NCBI GenBank assembly: GCA_026874595.1
Contig: CM049316.1
Location: 53,639,676 to 53,703,675, forward strand
Length of the DNA: 64,000 nt
DNA from: Sipunculus nudus
Taxonomy: Eukaryota > Annelida > Sipuncula > Golfingiida > Sipunculidae
Direction of reading: 5' to 3'
The first letter of the stretch is position 1, and the number at the start of each line of letters is the position of its first letter. Below, in pieces: positions 33,924-48,900 of the stretch. The position numbers and the translations under genes were made by a program. The notes under the pieces were generated by a model, which was not told the DNA's origin, did not search any database, and was given only the letters and a program-made list of their open reading frames with translations.

Positions 33924-36900
33924 CTGGAAAAGATCAAAATTATTGTCATACATATATGAAAATCAGTATCAAAAGTGATGTAACCACCCTGCACACATGA
34001 ACAGGGCTTGCTACCTGGGTTGTATAAATCCCTTTCATTAAGATATCTTAATAAATATTGTTTTAAAATAATTTCTTTTATGTTTGAAAAGAAACAAGAT
34101 TGTGACCAAACAATGTAATTATAATAAAAGGCAAAAGTACTATAACAAAACATGGGTGTAAACCTTGGCTATAAGAGGTTTTATTCTAGTTCAAAATTTT
34201 ATGGCATCACTAAAACACGATGGTGAACTAATTTAGATTCACATTAATCACATTCTGGCCAGCCAAACTGTTAAATGTTTCATTAAGGTTATACAAGAAG
34301 TTCTAAACATTTCAGCTTGTAAATAAACCAACAAGTATGAAACACATTGGACAATTATATGATGATATATATGTAGCTTACTTTTCTTCAAAACGAACGG
34401 TGAGACCTCTTCATTCTCATAATCCGAGTCATCTGATGATGAGTCAATGTAGTTTTCACAGTCTACCTGCACGAAGTGTGGCTGAAAGCAGACATTATAG
34501 TGATTACTGGCACACTCAAACAAGTTATATGATCATCATGTGATAACTGGCACACTCATACAAGTTATGTTATCACCATGTGATTATTTGCACACTCAAA
34601 CTATTTATATGATCATCATGTCATTACTGGCACACTCAAGATCACATGATATAGATCTTGTATATATACATGTTCTATGACATGTGTCATTTAGCAGTAT
34701 ATTCACAACAAAAGATAAAAAGAAAACAAATGACCACTGGCTCAGGACAATCAGCAGTGTAGTTTGGCCAATGAGTGAGAAGGCTACTTTGTAACCACAG
34801 AAGCCCGGTTATTAGATACTGGAAAGGATGGGCAAAGGGAATAAGACAGCTGTCTTGTGTGACTGATAAATCTACCAATCATCAAAACAATCCATGTATC
34901 ATTAACTGAGAAACTGGCTTTATTGTATGAATTTTTACTAAAAACTGGGAGTTCAAAATCAGGTTTGTGTAGAAACTGTAGAAACTACTGACTGGAAATA
35001 CAACCAACTGTAAAACTAGAAATTACTAACGGGAAATACAACCAACTGTTAAACTGTATCTTGATGCTTCTTTAGAGATTTCTCTTTGAACTCTGGAATC
35101 ATAACATTTTTTTTTATTTTTTTTTTTTTAATAGTCTGATATCACCGACGATGTCAGTCTCATCCGACTTTGCCTTCCTGGTCTTTCGGGGCCTGTTCAT
35201 TCTTGTAGCTTTTCTCGGCTCCCTTGGGAGCATACAACCCGAGCTGCCATATCAGGCGCAAGAGGGTTATTCGTTCTACATTTGCCAACTCCCATGACCA
35301 GTACCCATTCACTCCTGGGTCGAGAGAGCGCACCCTTGTGGTAAAGACTTTGCCTAAGAGTCTTAGCGTAGACGGCGGTCAGAACGGGACGCGAACCCAA
35401 GACCCTGCGGTCACAAGTCCAGCGCCCTATCCATTACGCCACCACGCTCCACATTACTGACAATGATCTACTAATCTTAATAAAGGACCTTGCAGTGGAC
35501 ACTGACCTTGACCTTCTGTTTGACAAGCCGTGGCCATCTACTTCGCTCCTCCTTCTGCAGGGCTACTAAAACTTCATTTGCTCGAACTTCAACACAACTT
35601 TTCTCAGGATCCACAAGTTCATACAGTTGTAGTTGGAATGTGTATTCTTTGTAATCTACAGTCGCTCTACAAAAGCACTTGAGTTGATCAGTTTCATTAT
35701 GAAACAAATATGTCAGAAACTGGATTTTCTCTAATATAAAACACAGATGAAAACGTGTACCTCCAAGATATACAAGCAAGTGACCAATGGGTCATGACAC
35801 TCAACAACTGGTGTTACATCTTAATAAGTTACATTTGAATACATTTTGACAGCCAAGCACACAGTTGTCAGACACTGGATTGGAAGGGCAAGGGGGAGGA
35901 GAAATAGCTATGGGTAATGATTATATAAACCTACTGTCAAACCATAAACTTTACAGATTGTTCACAAAGCCAAGTTTGCAATGATGGATAGGTTTCCAAT
36001 TTGGGTGTTTGTTTATTATAGACCTTAAAAGAAAAGGCTACATATATAGACAATGTGAATTTTATGATCCAATTCAAAACATACAGTTGCACATCATTAG
36101 CCTCCTATAATCATAAAAGGTTTCCAAGATCAACAAGCAAAGCAAATTTGACTGCAATTCTTCCATTAACTGAGATCTTAAGAGTTGTTTTTATGAAATT
36201 TTCTGAAAATGGACAAACCATTTTGAAATTTCCAAACTGTTAGGGACATTTCTGATGAAGATTTTGGCAGATGTTGTTGATCCTTTGCATGATGACAAAG
36301 ATAATGGTGTAAATGAAGCATATTAACAGAAGTACAGAATACCCTGCCTCATTAGAATACACACCCTGTCTTTGCCCAGAATGTTTACTCACTGGTGCAC
36401 ACATATTACTTCTGCTAAAGTCCGTAACAGAAAAGGCACCAAAATTAAGCTCAAAACTGTCACCAACTGCTACCTTTACAATAAAAATTGTCCAAAATCT
36501 TAGATTAACATGTATTCATGTACAACAAACAAATACTCATAATGCTGTATTCGTTTTACAAATCATTCAGCACAATGATAAATGATACAATGTCTAGCGA
36601 TGTGCCCGTTGCCGGCACATGACTGGAAAGAGTCAATGCCCAAATGGAAATTATTTTTTAGCCATGAAAAAATATCTTGCATGAAGGTATATCTTGTGGT
36701 GTTTTACCTGTATTACTAATCGTGACCCCTATCTGATATTTCTAAAGTGTATGTGTGCCAAGCTGAAAGACATCCAGTGGGGCTTAAAATGTATATTTAA
36801 TAGGAGGTATTCATTCCCAATGTGCCTTATTAAGTAATGATATTTTATTAAATTTGCTACTGAAAGTAGTGAATGTAGCCCCAAGAGTATAACAGACTTA

Positions 36901-39900
36901 TGCTGATGTGCCTACACAAATGAAGATGTGACTAGCAATACGTGATTGGCAAATTCACCAATTTGTTGATAAAATTACTCATATATAAAATGCATATTCA
37001 TATGAGAACTTTACAGTATTTCAAGTTCATGATCTGGCTCCAGGAAAATTATCAAGGAATATTTACAAATGCAAAGTCAATTATGCATGAATGAACCTGG
37101 GAATATGGCCATAATAAGTAAATGGCTGAGGCTTGCATTCATCAGAATGCAGATTTCTAGTATTTGACTGCTCTCACCTGAAGCTCAGGGCATCTCTGGC
37201 AATCTGAACGACCTGTGAAGGATCCTGAGTGACCCCAGTGATGTTAACACTCAGTCGAAGCTTCCACACATTCTGAGCCCACAGTACATTTGGTGTCACC
37301 TTTCTGTTTAATAAAGAAAATACATAAGATCATATTTGTTTTCTTACTACTTTTTCTCAGATAATTACAAAGATATTATTTCATCAGTTAATCTTTTCAT
37401 TAATAAACAGCACGTTAATTATCAAGGGAGCAATCTCACTGAATACTAGATCTGTTGTTTTTGTACATATGCCACCTTTGAATAAAAAAAGCCTATCTGA
37501 TACTCACTGGATTTCTTTTTCTAGGGCAGGCATGTCCTTGAACAGCTGCATACACTTGATCTTTTCCTTAGGAGGCTTGACTTTTTCTTCCTTCACATCA
37601 GTATCAGGTCTGCAGCAAGATGTACACAATATACAGAACATAATCATGGTGATCCACAGAAAAGCTCACATGTACCCATGTGTAGCAGAGGTACAACCAA
37701 ACATCCAAATCACAGTAATGATAGTCAAAGACTTTTATATTCCCAAACAAAGGCCAAGTAATCTGCTTTGTTCTGGATTGATGTTCCTTGATGCCTCAGG
37801 CAAAATATTTCAGCAAATAGTAATTGATATTGTTCATATTCTTGATATAATTCTTTTTGCCAAGGAAAGGTAGCATCATACAGGAGAACCCCACAACTAT
37901 GACCACCCTGGGGAATTAGCAAAGTGGTTGTAATTTGGGGGTGGTCGTATTTGTGAAATTCTTACCTTGGTCGAATTATTGGGCTTGCATATAACACGCC
38001 GATGTTAAATGAGAATCAGTGTGTCAATTGTATATCTTTAATGTGTATAATAACAAAATGTTTTACTTTGCAGAGGACCCTTATTATGAATGTTTGTGGT
38101 GTATAGTTGAAAAAAGCAAAGTTGTTTTAAATTATTCATGACAAAAATAAATATACATGTACACATACATAATGCCTGACTACTAACAGATAATTACATT
38201 AGAGGCAAAACGAAAACAACTTACTGAATACATATTGAACATAATACATGGCAGAATATGTGCATGTGGAACTTGCAGTGTTGAAAGCGCTGTGTACAGA
38301 ATATCAGTGGATGTTAATTCTTCAAAGAAAATGTGTGGGATTTGTCCCTGTGCCAGTTTTATAAATACATTTTACTGACAGCTCAAATCTCGATGTAAGG
38401 TATGAGCACGTTAAGGATTAACCAGGTTGTTAATTGGACCAATAAGGATTGAACAATATGTGATGAGTAGAAATACTAATGGTAGCTGTAATACAAGCGA
38501 TTACTGTAGAACAACTAGAATACTGGTAGTCGACAAGCGACTACGTGTATCCGCCTAAATCAGAGTGGAACGGGTGAAGTGAGGCATGGATTAAGTGGCA
38601 AGGGGAAATAGAGTGAAGTGTTGCATATTAGCATGGATGTCTGCAGCCAAATTGTGTATGTAGGTTGCCCCCCCTACCACAAAATCCAGAAAACAGTCCA
38701 AGTTGTATACATATGCAAAATTTAAGGCAGATAAGTCAAAACACTGCATGTATATGAGTGATTTTAGCCAGTGGCAGACAAACAGATGGACGCTGAGCAA
38801 AAATGGTTGCAGGTGACGCCACCAGTTTTGCGTATGATAAAGAGCTATGTGAGAACTATACACATGCAAAACTTTGGCCCAATCGGTCAAACGGTTCCCA
38901 AGATATGAGCTTGGATGTCTGCCGCATAAACTAGAATGCAGGTGGCGCCACCTGTCATAAAATCAAGAGAGCTGTCGGGGATGTATAAACCTGCAAAATT
39001 TTAGCCAGATATGTCAAACCACTGCCGAGATATGAGTGATTTTATCCCATGGCAGACAAACAGACAGGAGCTGTGCAAAAATGGCTGCAGGTGGCGCACC
39101 AGTTTTGCGTATGATAAAGAGCTTTGTGGTCCTCTTTGATCAACCATTAAGGTGGCTGTGATAAGGCGCAGCCATTAACTTGTGACAAATATTATTGCAG
39201 TACTTTTTGGCAGTGAAAGATAATTATATATGTGATTATAGAGGAAAAAACATAAGATATGAGCCGGCTCCCCAACTATGAATATTTTACAATTAATTTC
39301 TTGAAAGTCATTCCTGCTTCAAGAAGATAATATCCTCAGAAGTGAAGTCATCTAAAAACATGATAAAGTGAAGCATACACTTCATTTTATATACAATATA
39401 TACATCATCCTTTGGTTTCCTTCTTTGTCAAAATTCCATCAACTATCATTTTTATGCAGATGATACACAGTTATATGTAGCATTCAAATCTAGTAAACTT
39501 GTCAGTACCATTCACCAGATGGAATTGAGTGTTTCAACTGTACAAAAGTGGATGAGCCAGCATCAATTGAAAATGAATGATGAAAAAACAGAAGCCATAT
39601 TAATTGCACATAAACATTTGTTAAGAGAAAATATTAAAAATATTTTAAAATATTATATATTAAAAATACAGTGAAACCTGTCTAAAGCGGACAGTCAAGG
39701 GACTCCATCATTTTGTCCTTAATAGTGAGGTGTCCTTAATAGTCAGGTTGGCCTTGGTTGATAACTGAGGGATTATAAATAAAGACAACGAACAGCTGCA
39801 AGAATGTGTTTATTGTATTATATCAGGTTTCATGTACAAGTACAACATATTCATGCACACATCATGCATTCAACAGTCATATACAAACTGTGATTATTTT

Positions 39901-42900
39901 TTCTTGTCTCAAGTAGTAAACATTATGAGGAGAAAGGTCTATGAAATCATCCGTAAAAACAACGTTCATAAATTCTTCTGCAAGTGCGCGTACACTCATT
40001 TTCGCAGATTCACTTAGTCCAATAAGCTCGACTTTTTCAATTAGCGTAAGCTCCCGACTGAAGTACGGGTGGTGCCACCTGGCGGCATTGTCTAAACTAT
40101 TCTGTTCAGCTGCCAAAAGGCGATAATCTCAAAGATAAGGACGACGTTGATAATGCTAAGATTGTAATGGCTTCGAACCTCGGAACATTTGTTTTTTAAA
40201 GGTGAATGTAGCTTTAGCCTTAAATAAACTTTTTTTGATGATGGTTGTTTGGTTTGCATTGCTTTAATGTTGATGGCACCCGAGATTAAATGAACACCGA
40301 GGAGCTTGTGCACGGCGCCACGATACGCTTAAATACGGAGCGAGCACATGGTTGACACTAAGCAGATCAGTTTGAGATATATTGAGCAAAACTAATTAAT
40401 TCATATCAAACAGCCTGCTACAACAAAGTGGCTAGTTTACAGTTAGATATTGCATGGTGAAATCAGGGACGCATGAGTAATCGGCAGCCGTTTAATAATT
40501 AATGACCCCGTGGTCAAGCGAATAATATGCAGCTTCGCAAGGTGTGAATGATCTACCGTGAAAAAAGTGACAGGAAGTTTACCGCTTCATCCGTGCAGTG
40601 TTTATCCTATGAGCACATCACACCGTGACATAAACACCTACACGCATTAAGATAACAACTGGGGATTGCTAAATCCTTTGTGTTCAAGTCCCGGGAACAA
40701 CAGTAACGGGACCCTTTGATGTTGTCCGGGGCGAGTGATCAGTGTCGGCCGGAGATGGCGTATCGTGTCCGTATTTGTCAGGTTCATTTACTCTTAGAAT
40801 GTTAGTTTGAGTTGAAATCCGCTGTCCGTTGTCCACAGTAGTGAGCTGTCCGCCTTATAGAGGTTCCGCTTATACATAACATATAGCGAATTTTGAAGGG
40901 ACTTCACTATATTGTCCGTTATAGCCAGTTGTCCGTCTAAGTGAGGTGTCCGTTAGACCAGTTTTCACTGTATTAATTCTTATGTATAAGGCAATAAATA
41001 ATTTAGCTCCTCTTTACCTGCAAGAGCTTATTCACAGTTCTACTGCATTAAGAAGCCTTCGGTCAGCAGCAAAAAACTTACTGGGTGTGCCTTTTACCAA
41101 ATCTTCCTGTGTACAAAATCGGGCATTCAGTGTTGTTGGCCCGAAACTGTGGAATGACCTACCAGATACTCTAAGAGAAGCCCAGTCTCTCAGAATTTAA
41201 AAGTAAATTAAAAACATATTTGTTCATGGAATATTTTTATGCCTAGCCATTTTGTACGATATTTTATACTATTGATAGTGAAATGTTTGAACATTTTAGT
41301 GGAATTATGGAAGTTTTAACAGATAATTGAACTATTGACTTTTATATATCTTATTCAATACTGTAAGCTTCTGAAATTAATATTTTAGTCAATTGGACTT
41401 TAATTTCATATTCTTACAATAGTATGTTTAATGATTGATGATTGTATTCTAGTTAAGTAATAGCGTTTTAGAGCATGTATCATCATGGATTTTACACTTT
41501 ATAGAATAAATTATTATTATTATAAAACAAAAAAAAGACACACAAACATTAATATCACTAAAAACACACAAACACTAATAACATTAAAAGTGTGGAGATT
41601 TTCTGAATAATGTTATGGTCTTTAAGACAGGAACCTCAGCTGCTTATTGCACACTAAAGTAAAAATAAAACATTTTTTATAAATCTTTAGACTACTTTAA
41701 GATAAAAATCACATATTAGAAATTCATGTACACTTGCCTTCAATAAAAAAACTTACTTTTTACCAAACAGTCTATCAGCAACAGAGGGCTGATGGGCCCT
41801 GGCTGGACTCTTGACTGTAACTGGAGGTTTGATGATTGGGTCCTTCACCATCAGACTATGTAATGTCTCACATTTGGTTTTCAGTTGTGTGCTCATGTTC
41901 TCACCACTAATTAACCTGTCAAGTAGTAATTAATGTGCTATTTAAAGAGCACTCCAACTGTATCAACTCCAAGTATCCTAAAACAACAGTTATACAAGAA
42001 TATGCCCCAGCAAACAAGGCAGATGAGGAAGAGAATGAAGAATGTGTAATCATCCCCATTGCTGGGGAATATCACCAAGGAACCTCCCAAAGATGCACTT
42101 GTTCGTGAGTGACAAACGGCTGTGGGGAACAGCCTTCCCAGTAACCTGCAGAGCTCTCACCCTGAGTTGGGGCCATCCATGAAAAATCTGAGCGCTCCTT
42201 GGCTGAGATTTTAACTCACGACCTCCCAGTTTCCAGTCCTTTCCTCTATCCCTGAGCCACAGAAGCCAGCACTGTACTACATGAATCATTCAGGATGTGT
42301 AGGGACGAAGAGAAGGTACCAATCACTAGGCTTGAGAAGCAGTCCAATAGAGGAATTACTAAAGAAAGGTTATTTCACCAGATGTGGACATACCTAAACA
42401 GAGGTAGGGAAAATCCTAGGATGCATCATCATCAAAGAGCTGAGGACGGTAGTGAAGAGAAGCTGAGGAAAGAACAAGCAGGATAAAGAGGGCGAAGCAG
42501 AACCACAGAACCCATATTTGTGTAAGAAATATCATTGGACAAGTAGAAGAATGGAACTGCAGCCTGGATGCACCTAAGCTTTGTTATCTTTGAGAAAACA
42601 TTCAACAGGGTGCACAGAGAACCCCTTTGGGATATTGTTAAAAGCTATGATTTTCCACACAAGCTGGTAATTATGATAAAAGCAATGTATGGAAACTACA
42701 GATGTGCAGTATAATGTGAGAGTGGACCAACTGAATGGCTCTACATTGCATCCAGAATGAAAAATAGTTGTGCCATGTCGGGCTTTCGCTTTCTGTTAGT
42801 CACAGATTGGGTGCTGAGAACCACAGAAGAAGGAAAATGAGGAATCAGATGGAAATTAATAACAACACTGGAAGACATTCCGTTGTCAAGCAGACAAGAA

Positions 42901-45900
42901 CATATGATACTGAAGTTCATGTGCACTTGGCCATCTATGCTTGCAGGTGACTGTTAGTACGTCTGTGATACATCAACTCCATTCTGATCCATTTGTTGAT
43001 ACAGCAAGGGGAAACCCTTTGTTATAAATTATGTAACAAAATCTATATCTAAATCTGATTTTACAACAATGAATTCAAACAAATACAAAGCACTGTATTG
43101 TTCTTTATTGAGTGTATGTTACCAGAGTATGGACATAATCACTGATATTCACAACTGATGGTTCAACCCACATAGTGATGCTTGTTTCTGTAAATCATTC
43201 CTGGTGGCCCTCAAGTTACTGAAAAATGTGCTCTCTTGTATTAGACAGAGCCCGTACTTGGCCTAATAATTTTGGGATAAAATTGTTCACCTTTTATACA
43301 AACAGTAAGTGCAGTAACAGCTAATCTGTCAACACTGATTATTCAGATTTATACCTGAGAAAAAACAATGAATATTTTGCTGAAGGTACATTACTTACAT
43401 ATCTACACTTACAGATGAATGCAGACATTAAGACTTACTCTTCTAGTTCTTTTGGTGTGTTCTTTGGGATGAAGACTTTGTTATCTTCTGTCTGTAAGAG
43501 GTTGATGAGGATTCTGACACACAGGTGAAGCTCCTGGAAAAGATTCAATCAAATACTGAACATTAGTTAAAAGAATTTAAGGAAATTTTGTTGAATATCT
43601 TGACTGTATCATCAGAGGGTAGAACTAATATTGGGCAGTGCCCTGTTTTCTGATCAATACAATTACAAGGAATATTATACAAATACTTCTCAATACCAAC
43701 AGCAAAAATGTACCATGGTAAAAAAAAAGGGAAATTTTAAAGTTGTGATTTTTACATTTAGGCTAAAAAAATTTAAAAATTTGACCCAATCCTGATCTAA
43801 TTTCTGGTATACACTCAAATGTAAATTAAATACAAGTACTTTCAGAGGGAAATAATCTAGCATCAACAGTTCATACATTGAGTAAATTTCCTTCCTGCTT
43901 TATAACCAAGTACATTATGTCCCAGTCTGTAACTCCTATAAATTTACCTTATTCCCCATATGTACACAGAAAACATACTGAAGAGCCTTTATAATAACTA
44001 TTAAAGTTATAACATCTGTGATTTTGATATCAGGCCATCCAAAGTGTTAAGTATGTCTTCCATAGAAAACAGAGGCTTGCTTAATCTCTCAAAGAATGAG
44101 GTAACACTGACCAGGTAGGGTAATGTTTTTGCGACCAACTGACAGTTTGCCCAGTTTCAGGTCTAAAACTTTAATGGTTTTTATTTGTGCCCTGTTAATG
44201 GACATCTAAACGACCAGACAATGGACAAAGAGCTTTCACTACATTTCAATTGACTTACAGTCAGCCGAGCTAAAAATGATGGATTATCAATGTATCTATA
44301 CCTATAATTTAAGGAAACGAAACATACTTATAAGAATTTTACCTTTTCTTTGTAGGACACAAGTTTTTGGCACAGAAGCTTGAGCAAAAAGTTGCGCTGG
44401 AACCGTTCATGTAGACTGCAAAATAAGCTCATATGTTAAACAAGGAAATATTTTTATATGCGCATTCAACAAGATATAAAAACGATGTTTCATGATATTG
44501 TGGTTACATTCACTCAGAATTGAAAAAAAAAATGCCATACCATGTTACCAAAAAACAAGTGACCAAGGGTCATGACACTCAGCTGATCTCTGACAGTGAG
44601 ATATTCTATCTGAGATATTCCATCAACTTAGATTGCCGTAAATTTAGTAATTTTGCTTGTGCCTGTGGCAGTTGTGAAGAATTTATCAAATGGATTTATT
44701 TCAAATTTTTCATGGTGATAGATACATCAGTGTAAATGATGAATTATCTTTTGATTTGTACATACAATGTATAGAATAAGTTTGCTGGGTTTGTATTGAA
44801 ACATGTCAACCCTGATTTACAAGATTAAAAAAATTCTATTAAAAATTAAAATGCACAAATATAAAGAAAATACAGGTTGCACCATCAATACCAAATTTCA
44901 GAATGATCCATGCAATCATTGCTGAGATATCTTATCTAAAGTAGGAATTTCACAAATCAAATAAAAAAACTGAAAATGTTGCAATTGTGTCTAGAACAGT
45001 TCTGGCCCTGGCTGGGCTGATATTCTTCATGTTTTACATGGTAACAGAGTTATATGTGCAGATTTGGGTTGAATACAAAAATTTGTTTTGCAGGCCAGAA
45101 CACTGATTCAAGTCTGATTTTCTAGGTGCTAAAAAACACCAAAAAATATGCAAATCTTGTAGAACTCAGGTTACAGTGACTGAATTTTTGGTAAACAAGT
45201 GTATTTACCTCTAACACTATAGAACTTGTTAGGTCAAATTTTAAAAATGGCTGGATGGGGGACAAAAAGTGAAAACTTTAGCTCGGATGACTTATGGTTA
45301 GCTAAGCTAAAGTTCACTGTCTGAAGATCATTTCTTGCTAATGTGGTATCTAATTTTCACAACTTAATATTTGAAGTCTTTTCAAATAATTTAATTTTCA
45401 GCTGTAAAGTTGGAAGAAAACAGTCTCACCTAGGTAATAAACTCAGCTGCAGCAGGAGCTGCAGGCACAGAAGCTGGAGCTGTTGAGTTGTATCGTCACT
45501 CTTTAACAGGTCATGCATTAGAGACAGACAGTCTGTCTTCACTACCTCTTCACAGCTGTAACACACAACATTACAGTTCCCACAGACATTGCTTTTACTT
45601 TCCACTTTCAGGTAATCCAAAAGCAGAACCTATTCTTTGGATATGTACTTAAACAAATGACCCATAGGTCATGTTGCTCAGCTGCTATGCACAACTGGTG
45701 ACATGGATGCCTAACACCAACAGGGTATACTGGAGAATATTACAATGTTAACAAATTTCATAAATTACAACTGTGTTCATTATATCATGTGACTAGGTCT
45801 CTTATATTTCTTGTACACCAGGTGTATCCAGGATATGCATGTGTTATAGTGTAACACTGACCTAATACCTTGTTTGAAGATATGAATTAACAGCCAGAGG

Positions 45901-48900
45901 TGCATAGATCTTGAATACCATTTAGCTTTGTCTTTTCTGCTGGCTTTACAAAAGGCGTCAAACTCAGATCTATAATAACTATAGGTTTCCATGGTGATTT
46001 CATCATCATTATGAACACATACCAAAGTAGATGGACTCATTCCTTCATTCAAGTTTTAATAATAAAATTTGATATCTGTTCATATTAAAAAAAAAAAACA
46101 GAGTCACAGTGACATATTTCCTGGAATGACAAGATAACTTTCTCATAACCAACTGTGTGCCAAACTGCCAATGGTAGTATACAGTTTTATCATTAGCTTG
46201 AAAGCTTATGAAAAGTGAATGCACACTTTAGCTCAATTTACTTTTTACTTGATAAGCAATTAATCATACAAAATATATTAGAGTTTCAATGAAGTAATGG
46301 TAGTTTTATCTTGATATTTTTAAAATGTTAACTCATAGTGTTAAAACTGTTCTTACCTACGATGGTCCTTGAACAGAGTCTGCAGGACCTGGGCACAGGT
46401 TTGTTGAATCTGTTAACAGTACATTATTAAGTAACAGTAAGGTCAAATATAACCATCAGGAAAGTCAATAGGAAGAAGTATCTTGTTTCATGAAGTAATT
46501 TTGTAAATTTGTTAATGACTTTATCTTAATATAATACGCATATTCTTTTGAGATTTTTACAGTAAATATTGTTCTGCAATGCAGTCATGAAAACAACCTA
46601 GCTCCTTTATCATAAGAGCTGTCCATGTGATACAACAGGTCATGCGTCAAACAGCCAGTCACTTGATTAGATGAAATGATACTGACAAATATTGCAAAAC
46701 AGTATCTTATATACCTGAAACAAACCCAATGGTTTTTCATATCAAAGAAATTTATCATGTTATAGTTATGATGAATTAAACCTTTTTTAAGAGTATTCTC
46801 TATAGATACATTTAGAGCAAAGTCTTAAATTTATCATTAAATATTTAATACAGCTTACTCCGTTTTATATACTTGAACAATAAATGTAATTGTACAAGTA
46901 CCTCTGTGACCTTGGTCTCTGCCATGACCTTGAGGAGTGTTTTTATTGCATCCACATGATACAGATTATCACAGACTCTGAAACATTTTATCAGACAAAT
47001 CAATTTATCCACTGCCAACTGTATCTATAACCTATATAGTAATCCATCAGGCCTTATAAGTGTCAAAGTGAAATGTCAAGGACCAAAATTATACCAAATC
47101 ATAATTTATGTTACCTATTAACTAGATATTTCTTGGCACCGCAGGTGCCATAGTATTCCCAGACAATTAATCCCCCCCCCCTTTAAGAATAGGCCCCCCA
47201 TCTTCAGCAACAATTAATATCAGACCACACTAATAGAAAAGGTCATTCTCATAGAAAAGGTCATGATCCAAATTTCAATATACATCATCCCCTAACCCAT
47301 GTCTATGTATATGCAAGAAATCTGTCCATTAGTTTTTGACTTATAATGCTCACAATACTGTTAAGTGGCAATGATGGGGTATTAAACGGCACAAAACAAG
47401 TAAAAGAATAACAGGTGGCGCCACCTGTTTCCGGAACATGACAATACTTTCCAAGATCTTCGAACATGTTGATTTTTGGACCAATGCATGCATCCCTTAT
47501 TGAGATATTAATGATTTTGTGTAATTTTCACCATATATGGCAATTTTTCAAGGTCAAGGCCACTCTAATAGGAAAGGTCATGACCCCAATTTATATATAC
47601 ATCATCCCATAACCCATGTCTATGTATATGCATAATATGAAAGAAATCTGTCCATTAGTTTTTGACTTATAATGCTCACAGGTTATAAATGTACTGTTAA
47701 GTGGCAATGATGGGGTATTAAACGGCACGAAAACAAGTAAAAGAATAACAGGTGGCGCCACCTGTTTCTGGTACATGACATTACTATCCAAGATCTTTGG
47801 TCAAGTTGATTTTTGGACCAATGCATGCATCCCTTATTGAGAAATTAATGATTTTGTGTGATTTTCACCATATATGGCAATATTCAAGGTCAAGGCTACT
47901 CACTGGAAAGGTCATGACCCCTATTCAAATAAACATTATCCTATAACCCATATCCATGTATATGCATAATATGAAAGAAATTTGTCCATTAGTTTTTGAC
48001 TTATAATGCTCACAGTACTGATAAATGGCAATGATGGGGTATTAAACGGCACAAAACAAGTAAAAGAATAACAGGTGGCGCCACCTGTTTCCGGTACATG
48101 ACAAAACTTTCCAAGATCTTCGAACATGTTGATTTTTGGACCAATGCATGCATCCCTTATTGAGATATTAATGATTTTGTGTAATTTTCACCATATATGG
48201 CAATATTCAAGGTCAAGGCCACTCTAATAGGAAAGGTCATGACCCCAATTTATATATACATCATCCCATAATCCATGTCTATGTATATGCATAATATGAA
48301 AGAAATCTGTCCATTAGTTTTTGACTTATAATGCTCACAGTACTGTCAAGTAGCAATTTTGGGGATATTAAACGGCATGAAAACAAGTAAAGAATAATAG
48401 GTGGCGCCCCCAGTTTCTGGAACATGACAACCCTATCCATGATCTTCGATCAACTTGATTTTGGGATCAATCCATGCAAGTTTTCTTGAGATATTTAAGA
48501 ATTTGTGTGATTTTCCCCAAAACTGAACCTATTCAAGGTCAAGGTCACTCTCCTAGTTGAGGTCATGACCTCATTTTAAATAGGCGTTGTCCTCTCACCC
48601 ATATCTATACATATACCAAGTTTGGTAAAGATCCGTGAAATATTTTTTGAGTTATTGTGTCCAAAAGAAATCTCTGCGGTGGCGGCGGCTGCGGCGGCGC
48701 GACTGTGCCTAAACCATAGTATCTCCAGACTATGTCTGGCGATACAATTAAAGCTAATTTATGTCTGATGCCCACTGCTGTGTTTTGTGATGTATTTAAT
48801 GCTGTCTGTTTGAATACTAAGTTATGTTATAATGCCCACTGCAGTGTTTTGTGGTGTATTTAATGCTGTCTGTCTGAATACTAAGTTATATTAAAATGCC

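Noticed and set aside
35380..35452. True tRNA gene
   Set aside because: The A and B boxes head a ~345-bp body with an A tail, which makes it a SINE; the tRNA arms do not fold cleanly by eye.
37469..37873. 134-codon + frame
   Set aside because: It is antisense to exon 16 of the Tudor/ARM/CS gene.
45780..46052. 90-codon minus frame as an extra exon
   Set aside because: Exons 11 and 12 join in phase without it, and I found no matching acceptor/donor pair or domain.
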